Source: an uncultured Thermomicrobiaceae bacterium
GTDB lineage: Bacteria > Chloroflexota > Chloroflexia > Thermomicrobiales > Thermomicrobiaceae
Length of the DNA: 64,000 nt
Direction of reading: 5' to 3'
NCBI GenBank assembly: GCA_938082375.1
Contig: CALKCJ010000015.1
Span: forward strand, 1-64,000
The notes under the pieces are model-generated. The model was not told the origin of the DNA and made no database searches. It worked only from the letters and a program-made list of their open reading frames with translations. Positions 7,529-15,271 of the stretch are shown here, piece by piece (the first letter of the stretch is position 1; every line of letters begins with the position of its first letter). A program made the position numbers and the translations under genes.

Positions 7529-8491
7529 TTACCTGCCTAGCCACGTCTGACCACCGTCATCGCTGCGATAGAAGTTTCCTTGCGCGTCGACGAGCACTAC
7601 CCGCTCAGCGCCACCCTCCAGCCTGCCAACCGCGACGGCCAGCACCGCCTCGCGTGGCTCCACCGGCAGCTTCTGCCAGGTGCCGCTGCTGTCCAGCTTC
7701 CAGATACCCTGGTCGGTTCCGGCGTACAGGCCCTGGCCACTCGCCGACACCGCGAGCGCCGTGATCGTTCCGCCGGGGCCTGGCCCTGCCTGCCGCCAGC
7801 TTTGCCCGCCATCGAGGCTCTCCCAGATCTGTCCACCGACTCCGGCATAGAGGTGCTGGGGATCGTCAGCCGCGACGGCCAGTGGGAGGATCCCCTGGTT
7901 GAGCTCCGATGGGAGCGCCCTCGTCTCCCAGATCACGCCGCCGTCGCTGCTGGCGTAGAGGCTAAAGGTGCCGAGTTCGAAGGCGTAGACACGATTCGGA
8001 TCGGAGGGAGCGACCGCGAAGCCGTGGAGGTCCAGCGCTGGCAAGTTGTGTGCGGGTACCTCCCAAGTCTGGCCACCGTCCCGGCTCACCACGAACACGC
8101 CATGCCCGCTGGCGTAGATCCGGTTGGGATCGGCGGCTGGAAGGGCGAGCTGCATCGTATCGACGCCAGACAGCGTGCCTGCCTGCCAGCTCCGCCCCCC
8201 ATCCCGGCTCACCAGCAGGCCACCGTGGTGGCCGAAGTAGATTGTCTGTGGGTCGGCCGGATCGATGGCCAGCGAGTGGAAATCCTGAGTCTGGAACCGG
8301 TAGAGCACCTGCGTGTCGGAAGACGCGGTGCGAGCGACCAGCCACCAGACAGCGACCGCGATCGCCAAAATCACGATCACCCCGAGCCCACCGCGGAGGA
8401 GCAGTCGCTGCTGTCTCTGACGCTGGGCCTGCCGGCGGGCCTCCTCTCGGCGCTGGGCACGACTGCTCCTCGGCGGCGCTGCCTTGACCAT
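7529..8491 (-). CDS. Membrane-anchored BNR/photosystem-assembly-factor-like beta-propeller
   Basis: A 320-residue protein with a very basic cytoplasmic N-terminus (1-33), one transmembrane helix (about 36-52) and an external propeller. Asp-box (BNR) repeats are visible: SRDGGRSW, SRDGGQTW, SSDGGVIW, SLDGGQSW and SDDGGQTW, with paired PADPQTIYFGHH or PSDPNRVYAF strands. It belongs to the sialidase-fold exporter proteins often annotated as F510_1955-type glycosylhydrolases. No catalytic residues can be assigned, so a binding or assembly role outside the membrane is more likely. Its ATG directly follows the stop of the Met-rich gene. Confidence 0.8.
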   Translation of the reverse strand: MVKAAPPRSSRAQRREEARRQAQRQRQQRLLLRGGLGVIVILAIAVAVWWLVARTASSDTQVLYRFQTQDFHSLAIDPADPQTIYFGHHGGLLVSRDGGRSWQAGTLSGVDTMQLALPAADPNRIYASGHGVFVVSRDGGQTWEVPAHNLPALDLHGFAVAPSDPNRVYAFELGTFSLYASSDGGVIWETRALPSELNQGILPLAVAADDPQHLYAGVGGQIWESLDGGQSWRQAGPGPGGTITALAVSASGQGLYAGTDQGIWKLDSSGTWQKLPVEPREAVLAVAVGRLEGGAERVVLVDAQGNFYRSDDGGQTWLGR

Positions 8492-8860
8492 CTAGTGCCC
8501 CCTTCCCATGGGGTCGTACATCCCGCCCATCATGTCGCCGCGCATCATCCCGTCCATGTCGCTCATCATGCCCGAAATGGCACCAAGTTGTCGGGAGCGC
8601 TCGCGCTCCGCCATCGCCCGGGCACAGGCATCCATCATCTCCTCCGAACCGGGCATCGCATCATGCATCGCCTGGCCGAACCCCTCGCCCATGATCGCGT
8701 CCATCATGCGATGCATCTGCTCGTGGAGTTCGGTAGCTGGGTCTACAGCGGGCTCGTCTCCCTGCGCCTGCGCCTTGGGCACCGACCCCAGTGCGCTGAG
8801 CCCGAGGAGTCCGGCCGCGATCAGGCCGAGGCTCGCGATCAGTAAGCGGTTGCTTCGCAT
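8492..8860 (-). CDS. Secreted Met/His/Asp-rich small protein, probable metal binder
   Basis: A 122-residue protein with a clear signal peptide (MRSNRLLIASLGLIAAGLLG, cleavage near AQA-QG at about 35). The mature part is rich in methionine, histidine and aspartate, with clusters such as HEQMHRMMDAIMGEG and MMSDMDGMMRGDMMGGMYD. Such methionine clusters bind Cu(I) in periplasmic copper proteins (established for other families; inferred here). The start is the ATG at 8860 behind GGGGGACAG; the frame extends upstream over the promoter and is not coding there. It is the first gene of the five-gene operon. Confidence 0.75.
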   Translation of the reverse strand: MRSNRLLIASLGLIAAGLLGLSALGSVPKAQAQGDEPAVDPATELHEQMHRMMDAIMGEGFGQAMHDAMPGSEEMMDACARAMAERERSRQLGAISGMMSDMDGMMRGDMMGGMYDPMGRGH

Positions 8861-8889
8861 CTGTCCCCCGTGCGCACAAGCGCCACATT

Positions 8890-8932
8890 GCTTACGGCGC
8901 GTAAGCATAACTGACCGCCTAGCCGCTGTCAA
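8890..8932 (-). promoter_or_regulatory. Consensus promoter with palindromic operator for the BlaI/M56/SCO operon
   Basis: On the minus strand TTGACA (8932-8927), 17 bp, then TATGCT (8909-8904) form a near-consensus promoter. A perfect palindrome, GCTTACG on each side of a 3-bp centre (8890-8906), begins inside the -10 and covers the start site. A repressor bound there would block RNA polymerase, and the BlaI-like protein encoded in the operon is the obvious candidate. The first start codon is about 30 bp downstream of the palindrome. Confidence 0.75.
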
Positions 8933-9474
8933 GGGAGTCCAGTTTCTACTCTTGAGAGCGCGGATCTCGCCCACGCTCGGAACGTTTTGCGGTGTCCTCA
9001 GCCTGCACGCTACGCGGTAGCCCGCTCGCTGTCACGGCGAGCGGCGCGCACATCACCAAGGGAGAGAGCGAACCATGGACAACGACGATCGCCAGCTTGG
9101 GTGAATCCAGAGCTGGGGAGACCCAGAGCTACGAGTTCACCCCGCTGTTCTTCCTCCACGAGCAGAGCTTGACGAATCAGGTTCACGTGCAAGGCTAGAT
9201 GCCAGCAAGGGGCAGTGGACGGCGTGTCTCAAGGGCGACAGCGTTGACTGGCAGTCCGGCGGCCAGTTGCCCCCGCGCACGCGCCGTCTGGCGAGGGCTA
9301 CGCGACGGCCTTCGATAGCAAACTCCGGTTGACCTGAGCGCCACTTGGCAGCGTGCCTCTGGGGTGCGGATGGACCGCTGCTTGGCACGAATGCACGAGC
9401 AAGCTGGGGGAGCTGAAATCCGCTCCCCCAGATGACAGACAAAACCTTAGCTTCCTTCGATTGACGAGACGGCT
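8933..9474. other. Non-coding or decayed stretch with a strong hairpin
   Basis: About 540 bp between the operon promoter and the next minus-strand gene. A short plus-strand stretch near 9115-9198 translates to a protein-like ETQSYEFTPLFFLHEQSLTN in one frame and KGQWTACLKGDSVDW further on in another, which may be a relic, but no full frame or family is evident. Confidence 0.3.
9404..9431 (-). terminator. Strong hairpin downstream of the DUF2680-like gene
   Basis: CTGGGGGAGC (9404-9413) and GCTCCCCCAG (9422-9431) form a perfect 10-bp stem with an 8-nt loop, about 45 bp beyond the stop codon of the minus-strand gene ending at 9475. There is no U-tract on either side, so intrinsic termination in the E. 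coli sense is uncertain. Confidence 0.5.
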
Positions 9475-10200
9475 TCAGAGCCCAGCGCCCTCGCGCTGGT
9501 GCCAGTGCTGGCCTGGTAGCCGGTTTCTCTGGATCATTTGCTTGAGGCGATCCGGGAGTGTGCTCAAGATCTGGTTAGCCTGCTCCTGCGTCAGCCGGCC
9601 GTCAGCTACTGCCTGATCGAGCTTGGTCTGCGCCTCGGCCACCAGCGCATGTACCACGTCGTCGACCGTCTTACCATGCTCGGTGATGACCTGGCTCAGC
9701 GTCTTGCCTGACGCGAGTTCCGACCGCAGCTCATCGGTCGTAATCCCAAGCGTGCGAGCGACCGTATCCAGGCCGGGCCTACAGCCGGGGAAGCCCAGCT
9801 TTCCTCCCTTGCGACTACCGAAGAAAAAGACGCCCTTGCCCTTTTGGATCCGCTGCTTAAGGATCGCCCCCTGCTCTTGGGTGAGCTTCCCGCTCGTGAC
9901 CGCCTCGTCAATCGTCTGCTCGGCGCTCTGCTGGATGGCCGAGTCGAGGGCGTTACGGCCGATCCCGAGGTTCTGCGCCAGCCGATTCAGGAACGCCTCG
10001 CGCAGATCGGTGACGGTCGAAGATGTGCCGGACTGGGCCAGCGCAGCACCACCGATGAAAAGGGCAAACAGCGCGAGAGCGGCAGCCCCGACGGCGATCC
10101 AGCGCGGAATCCAGCGCCTCCGTGCCGACTTGCGGGGTAGGGCCCCTTCACTCGGCACACCACTTGCGAGCAAATCTCCAGGCATGCGTTCCTTGCTCAC
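9475..10200 (-). CDS. Membrane-anchored/exported DUF2680-like helical repeat protein
   Basis: A 241-residue protein with a basic N-terminus, one hydrophobic segment (WIAVGAAALALFALFIGGAAL, about 38-58) that could be an anchor or signal, and an alpha-helical remainder. Two LTQEQ repeats (KLTQEQGAILKQRI and RLTQEQANQIL) and a DELRSELASGKTLSQV motif match the DUF2680/YckD-like pattern of exported proteins of unknown function. GTG at 10200 has AGAAGGGGG five bases upstream; the frame is open further up but not coding. It is divergent from the two-component system, whose TCTCAG repeats lie in the shared region, so it may be a target of that system. Confidence 0.65.
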   Translation of the reverse strand: MSKERMPGDLLASGVPSEGALPRKSARRRWIPRWIAVGAAALALFALFIGGAALAQSGTSSTVTDLREAFLNRLAQNLGIGRNALDSAIQQSAEQTIDEAVTSGKLTQEQGAILKQRIQKGKGVFFFGSRKGGKLGFPGCRPGLDTVARTLGITTDELRSELASGKTLSQVITEHGKTVDDVVHALVAEAQTKLDQAVADGRLTQEQANQILSTLPDRLKQMIQRNRLPGQHWHQREGAGL

Positions 10201-10522
10201 GAAGACCCCCTTCTCTGCTCCATGCTCTGTTACCGACTGCGCACTGGTCGGTGTGAGATAACCTGCTGCTCGTCGTGACGACTCTCGGCGTGATGGCACC
10301 GAACCGGCGGCGAGCGGCAGGCGCGTTTAGCAATCACTTCCCAGCTCAACGGTTCCCTCCCACTGCACTGTTGCCGACGTCCCTTTCCTCCCGCTTTCGC
10401 GGTGGCACCCCGCTCCGGCCCGAGTCAAGCAGCCGGCCCTTGGAGGAAGCTGTGAAGGCACTGAGATCCACCTGGGATTTTCGGGGTTGGTCATTCGCGC
10501 ACCCCCCGAGGTGTTAGCGGTT

Positions 10523-10568
10523 TCTCAGCTCGCTCTCAGGCATTTCTCAGCCAGGGGCGACGTAATAT
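10523..10568 (+). promoter_or_regulatory. Three TCTCAG direct repeats and promoter of the two-component operon
   Basis: TCTCAG occurs at 10523, 10534 and 10545, an exact 11-bp period, so all three face the same side of the helix. OmpR/PhoB response regulators bind such tandem direct repeats. A -10 TAATAT (10563-10568) follows, and the third repeat sits over the -35 position, as in activator-dependent promoters lacking a -35. The response regulator starts 40 bp downstream, which implies autoregulation. Confidence 0.7.
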
Positions 10569-10607
10569 GGTTCAGAAGGTTCGCGAATTCAGCAGAGGAG
10601 TCCGACC

Positions 10608-11354
10608 TTGGCTACAGGGAATGCGAGCAGCGTGGCGAGGGGAAGTGCTCCTGCAACGGAGGGGGGCGCGCGCATCCTGGTCATCGATGATGAGCCAGCG
10701 ATCAGGGACCTCGTGGCCACCGCGCTCCGCTTCGTCGGGTTCGAGGTGCAGACCGCGGCGTCTGCTCGCGAGGTGCTGGCCATCGCCACCGAGTTTGCGC
10801 CGGACCTGATCATCCTCGACGTGATGCTGCCGGACTTAGACGGGTTCGAGGTGCTTCGCCGGCTCCGCGCCGCTGGTGCCCGCACGCCCGTGATCTTCCT
10901 GACCGCCCGAGACGAGCAGGAGGACAAGATCCGCGGCTTTACCATCGGCGGAGACGACTACGTCACCAAGCCGTTCAGCCTCGAAGAGCTGATCGCCCGG
11001 CTGCGCGCCGTGCTGCGACGCACGAGAGCAGGTTCTGGTGCAACCAACGGCGGTCGGTACCGCTACGCCGATCTGGAACTGGACGAGGAGACTCGCCGCG
11101 TCTGGCGGGGCGGGAAGCTGATCCGGCTAACGCCGACCGAGTTCCGGCTGCTGCGGTACCTACTGCTGAATGCCGAGCGCGTCCTCTCGAAGGAGCAGAT
11201 CCTCGACCATGTCTGGCAGTACGACTACGTCGGGGACGCCAGCGTCGTCGAGACGTACATCAGCTACCTCCGCAAGAAGATCGATGACCGGGAGCCGAAG
11301 CTGATCCAGACAGTCCGCGGGTTTGGTTACTCGCTCCGTCTCGAGACGGACTAA
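10608..11354 (+). CDS. OmpR/PhoB-family response regulator
   Basis: A 248-residue two-component regulator. The receiver domain (about 22-138) has the acidic pair IDDE, the phospho-acceptor aspartate in LIILDVMLPDLDGF, the conserved threonine in FLTARD and the lysine in DDYVTKPFS. A winged-helix DNA-binding domain follows (about 150-245) with LTPTEFRLLRYLLLNAERVL and the HVWQYDY and VRGFGYSL signatures. The start is TTG at 10608 behind GAGGAG. It is co-transcribed with the histidine kinase 6 bp downstream. The stimulus is unknown. Confidence 0.95.
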   Translation: MATGNASSVARGSAPATEGGARILVIDDEPAIRDLVATALRFVGFEVQTAASAREVLAIATEFAPDLIILDVMLPDLDGFEVLRRLRAAGARTPVIFLTARDEQEDKIRGFTIGGDDYVTKPFSLEELIARLRAVLRRTRAGSGATNGGRYRYADLELDEETRRVWRGGKLIRLTPTEFRLLRYLLLNAERVLSKEQILDHVWQYDYVGDASVVETYISYLRKKIDDREPKLIQTVRGFGYSLRLETD

Positions 11355-11360
11355 CGGCTG

Positions 11361-12800
11361 ATGTCGATCAAGGCGAAACTGCTCGTCACCATCAGCGTCG
11401 CGGTCGCGCTGGCCATCGCCGTTATCGGGCTGGTGACGGTGCAAGTCACCCGCAGCCAGATGATCGAACGGGTCGACGCCATGCTCGTCGCCCTCGTGGG
11501 TTCGTCTCCCCGCGAGGCGCCGAACCGTCGCTTCCTGCCCCCTGTCCGTTACACGAAGCGAGCCACCGCGCTGGCGATCCTCGCCAAAAACGGGGGCGTG
11601 CAGTACGCAGAGCCATCCGGTTTCTCCGACCGGCCCGATCCTCTGCCGGACTTCGATACGCTGATTGCCAGCGGCCTGGATCGGCATGCTGGTGAGATTG
11701 TCACCGTCGGGGCGGCCGATGGCTCTAATCGGCATTTCCGCGTGCTGGTCCGCCCGCTCCCTGGTGGCGCGTATCTGGCCGTGGCCGCGCCGCTCGACGA
11801 CGTCGACGCCACGATCTGGAACTTGACTGTCGTGATCGCGGTCACCGGCGCACTCGTCCTCGCTGCGGTCGTCCTCGTCGTCTGGCTCATCCTCAGTCGT
11901 GGATTGCGTCCGATCGAGGACATGATCGCCACCGCCGCGCGAATTGCCGACGGTGACCTGTCGCAGCGCGTCGAATACGAGAACACCTCCACCGAGGTGG
12001 GGCAATTAGGCCGGGCTTTGAACGTTATGCTGGCGCGGATCGAAGCGTCTTTTGCAGCCAAAGAGGCGTCGGAACGGCGCCTGCGACAGTTCATCACCGA
12101 CGCCGCGCATGAGCTGCGCACGCCTTTGACCTCCATCCGTGGCTATGCCGAGCTGTTCCGACGCGGGGCCGCCTCGTCGCCCGAGACGCTAGCGCGGGTC
12201 ATGGCCAGGATCGAGTCCGAAGGAGCGCGCATGAGCAAGCTGGTCGAAGACCTGCTCCTGCTGGCACGGTTGGATCAGGGTCGGCCACTCCAGCGCGAGC
12301 CAGTCGATCTCGCTCAGCTTGTCGCCGACGCCGTGATGGATGCCCGCGCCGTCGAGCCCGATCGACCGATCTCGTACGAGCCCCCGGAATCCGCCTGGGT
12401 GCTAGGAGATGCCGACGGCCTGCAGCAGATGATCGGCAACCTGCTCGCCAATGTGCGGATCCATACGCCGCCCGGCACGCCAGTGCACGTTGTGCTGGTC
12501 ACGTCGCCGGATGAGGTGGCGCTGACAGTGTCAGACGAAGGGCCGGGCATGGCACCGGAAGACGCTGAGCGTGCCTTCGACCGCTTTTACCGCGCCGACG
12601 CGTCGCGGTCGCGCGCCAGCGGGGGTGCTGGGCTCGGGCTGGCGATCGTAGCCGCCATCGTCGAAGCCCACCAGGGGCACGTCACGCTCGACACCGCACC
12701 AGGTCAGGGGGTCACTGTCACAGTCAGGATAAAGCGCGCTGAGCCGCCCACATCCCAGGCTGTCAAGCTTCCAGCTACGGCAACGACAGCGGCTCCCTAG
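11361..12800 (+). CDS. Membrane sensor histidine kinase, partner of the OmpR-type regulator
   Basis: A 479-residue kinase with two transmembrane helices (about 7-28 and 155-180) enclosing an external sensor region of about 125 residues, then a HAMP domain (GLRPIEDMIATAARIADGDL), a HisKA box with the phospho-accepting histidine in DAAHELRTPLTSI, and an HATPase domain with the N box (degenerate, QQMIGNLLANVRIH), DEGPGMA and GGAGLGLAIV. The N box has Val-Arg where Ala-Leu or Ala-Ile is usual, but the asparagine needed for magnesium is kept. The external region is not recognised. Confidence 0.94.
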   Translation: MSIKAKLLVTISVAVALAIAVIGLVTVQVTRSQMIERVDAMLVALVGSSPREAPNRRFLPPVRYTKRATALAILAKNGGVQYAEPSGFSDRPDPLPDFDTLIASGLDRHAGEIVTVGAADGSNRHFRVLVRPLPGGAYLAVAAPLDDVDATIWNLTVVIAVTGALVLAAVVLVVWLILSRGLRPIEDMIATAARIADGDLSQRVEYENTSTEVGQLGRALNVMLARIEASFAAKEASERRLRQFITDAAHELRTPLTSIRGYAELFRRGAASSPETLARVMARIESEGARMSKLVEDLLLLARLDQGRPLQREPVDLAQLVADAVMDARAVEPDRPISYEPPESAWVLGDADGLQQMIGNLLANVRIHTPPGTPVHVVLVTSPDEVALTVSDEGPGMAPEDAERAFDRFYRADASRSRASGGAGLGLAIVAAIVEAHQGHVTLDTAPGQGVTVTVRIKRAEPPTSQAVKLPATATTAAP

Positions 12801-13000
12801 CTCGGCATCGCTCGGCGCACCCCCACGGCGCGGCGCGCAACCGCGTCGGATCATTGCTCGGGTGACGCCCCAGCCAGCAGCCCACAGCTTCGCTGCCCGC
12901 CAGAAGCTCCTACTTCCCATCGCCGCTCGGGGACCATCCGCGCACAGCAGTCTCGGCTGGCCGGTGTAGAATCGCTGCAACAGAGGACAGGAGGGCAGCC

Positions 13001-15211
13001 TTGGCTGTGGTGCAGCGACAGCCTGGCAAGCGGGAGATCCTGGCCGGGCTCAATGAGGAGCAGGTGCGGGCAGTCACCACGGTGACGGGCCCGGTGCTGA
13101 TTGTCGCCGGCCCAGGCAGCGGCAAGACCCGCGTGCTCACCCATCGGGTCGGCTACCTGATCGAGGCCGGGTACGCCTCGCCCTGGCACATCTTGGCCGT
13201 CACCTTCACCAATAAGGCCGCTCGCGAGATGCGTACCCGCTTGGAGACGTTGATCGGGCTCGAGCAGGCCCAGCGGCTCACCGTCGGCACCTTCCACGCC
13301 ACCTGCGCACGGATCTTACGTCGAGACGGCGGCCGCATCGGCATCGACCCTCGCTTCACCATCTACGACGATGCCGACCAGCTCGAGGCCGTCCGCCAGG
13401 CGCTCAAGTCGCTCGGTCTCGACCCGAAGCAGTTCAGCCCGCGCTCGATCCTCAGCCGCATCTCCGCCGCCAAGGGCCAGTTCCAGAGCCCGCAGCAGTT
13501 CGCCGAGCAGGTGCAGAGCTACTGGGACGAAGTCGTTAGTCGCGTCTACCCGCGCTACGAAGAGATCCTGCGCCGCAACCAGGCCCTCGACTTCGACGCC
13601 CTGTTGACCGAGACGCTGCGGCTCTTCGACCAGCATCCCGACGTGCTCGCGCGCTACCAGGACTGGTACCGCTATGTCCTCGTCGACGAGTACCAGGACA
13701 CCAACCGCGCCCAGTACCTGCTCGTGCGGGCGCTCAGCGCCGCCCACCGCAACCTGTGCGTCGTCGGCGACCCCGACCAATCGATCTACGGCTGGCGCCA
13801 GGCCGACATCCGCAACATTCTCGACTTCAAGCGGGACTATCCCGACGCCACTGAGATCCACCTCGAGCTCAACTACCGCTCCACTCGCTCCATCGTCGAG
13901 GCCGCCGACGCGGTTATCCGCGCGAATCGCCTGCGGATCGAGCGGCGGCTGCGCACCGACAACCCGCCGGGCGAGCCGATCCGCCTCTGCGAGTGCTACG
14001 ACGAGGGGCACGAGGCCCAGTTCGTGGCCAGCGAGATCCGGCGGCTGACCCTCCGGGGCGACCTGCGCTACCGCGACATCGCGGTGATGTATCGCACGAA
14101 CGCCCAGAGCCGGCCGCTCGAAGAGGCCCTCATCCGGGCCGACATGCCCTACCAGCTCATCGGCGGTGTCCGCTTCTACGAGCGCAGAGAAATCAAGGAC
14201 GCGCTCGCCCTCCTCCGGATCATCGCTAACCCGAACGACTCGGTCAGCCTGCAGCGCGTGCTGGCCAACACACCGCTCGGCGCTGGCATCGGTGAGCGCA
14301 CCTGGCAGGAACTGGAGCGGTGGGCAGCACTCACACGCCAGCCTATTGCGCGGGGCATCGCCGCGCTGGCCGGCCAGAGCGACGTGTCTCCGCCGCAGGT
14401 GTCCGGGCGATCCGCCCGGCTGCTGGCCGAGGTGTGGGCCACGCTCCAGCACCTCTGGGAAGCCAGCGAGCGGCTGCGCTTGAGCGAGCTGTTCGATCTG
14501 GCGCTCGAGCGTAGCGGCCTCGCCCAGCTCTACCATGACACCGGGGATCCGGAGCAGGTCGAGCGCTGGGAGAACCTGCTCCAGCTCCGCTCGGTACTCG
14601 CGAGCTACGACAGTGTGCCCGAGGGCGCCCTCCGGGCTTTCCTGGAGGAATCAGCCCTGGTGACCGACGTGGACGCGCTCGACGACGGGGGCGACCAGGT
14701 GACGCTGATCACCCTGCACGCGGCCAAGGGCCTGGAGTTCCCGGTGGTCTTCCTGACCGGTGTCGAGGAGGGGCTGCTCCCTCACGCCCGTTCGCTCGAG
14801 AGCGAGGCCCAGCTCGAGGAGGAGCGCCGTCTCTTCTACGTCGGCATGACCCGGGCCAAGCAGCGTCTGTATATCACCTACACCTTCCGCCGCGCACGCT
14901 TCGGGGCCAGCGACCTCAGCGTGCGCTCCCGCTTCGTCGACGACATCCCTGCTCACTTGATCGACCCGGGCCATGCGCCGCAGCGGCCCACGGCATCGGC
15001 GCCACAAACGGCGCATCCACCGGCTGGCACGGCCAACGGCAGCGTGGTATCACGCCTAGCGGTCGGGATGCGCGTCTTCCACGCTCGCTTCGGCGACGGC
15101 GTCGTCGTGGACGTCCGCCTTACCCGGAACGACCAGGAGGTCACCGTCGATTTCAAGCGCCACGGACGCAAGACACTGCTCGCTAGCCTGGCGAACTTGT
15201 CGGTGGGGTAA
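13001..15211 (+). CDS. pcrA: UvrD/PcrA-type superfamily 1 DNA helicase
   Basis: A 736-residue 3'-5' helicase for nucleotide excision and mismatch repair and removal of RecA from DNA. The SF1A motifs are in order: the Q-motif LNEEQVRAV, Walker A AGPGSGKT (36-43), TFTNKAAREM, Walker B VDEYQDTN (228-235), GDPDQSIYGWRQAD, LELNYRST, ITLHAAKGLEFPVVF and EERRLFYVGMTRAK. The C-terminal GMRVFHARFGDGVVVD segment is the Tudor-like RNA polymerase-binding domain typical of PcrA. The start is TTG at 13001 behind AGGAGGG. It stands alone, between the two-component system and ppdK. Confidence 0.95.
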   Translation: MAVVQRQPGKREILAGLNEEQVRAVTTVTGPVLIVAGPGSGKTRVLTHRVGYLIEAGYASPWHILAVTFTNKAAREMRTRLETLIGLEQAQRLTVGTFHATCARILRRDGGRIGIDPRFTIYDDADQLEAVRQALKSLGLDPKQFSPRSILSRISAAKGQFQSPQQFAEQVQSYWDEVVSRVYPRYEEILRRNQALDFDALLTETLRLFDQHPDVLARYQDWYRYVLVDEYQDTNRAQYLLVRALSAAHRNLCVVGDPDQSIYGWRQADIRNILDFKRDYPDATEIHLELNYRSTRSIVEAADAVIRANRLRIERRLRTDNPPGEPIRLCECYDEGHEAQFVASEIRRLTLRGDLRYRDIAVMYRTNAQSRPLEEALIRADMPYQLIGGVRFYERREIKDALALLRIIANPNDSVSLQRVLANTPLGAGIGERTWQELERWAALTRQPIARGIAALAGQSDVSPPQVSGRSARLLAEVWATLQHLWEASERLRLSELFDLALERSGLAQLYHDTGDPEQVERWENLLQLRSVLASYDSVPEGALRAFLEESALVTDVDALDDGGDQVTLITLHAAKGLEFPVVFLTGVEEGLLPHARSLESEAQLEEERRLFYVGMTRAKQRLYITYTFRRARFGASDLSVRSRFVDDIPAHLIDPGHAPQRPTASAPQTAHPPAGTANGSVVSRLAVGMRVFHARFGDGVVVDVRLTRNDQEVTVDFKRHGRKTLLASLANLSVG

Positions 15212-15271
15212 CGCGAGCGTCAGTCCGCTCGCGCCCACTCGCCGGCCCTGTCAGTGGAGAGGAGTAGAGTC

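Noticed and set aside
9404-9431. Classical Rho-independent terminators
   Set aside because: The perfect hairpins here and at 32065, 47476 and 62310 have no U-tract, so I list them only as possible terminators.
11160-12005. Minus-strand frame of about 280 codons across the two-component genes
   Set aside because: It is antisense to well-conserved receiver, winged-helix and sensor domains, has an acidic, low-complexity translation and has no ribosome binding site.
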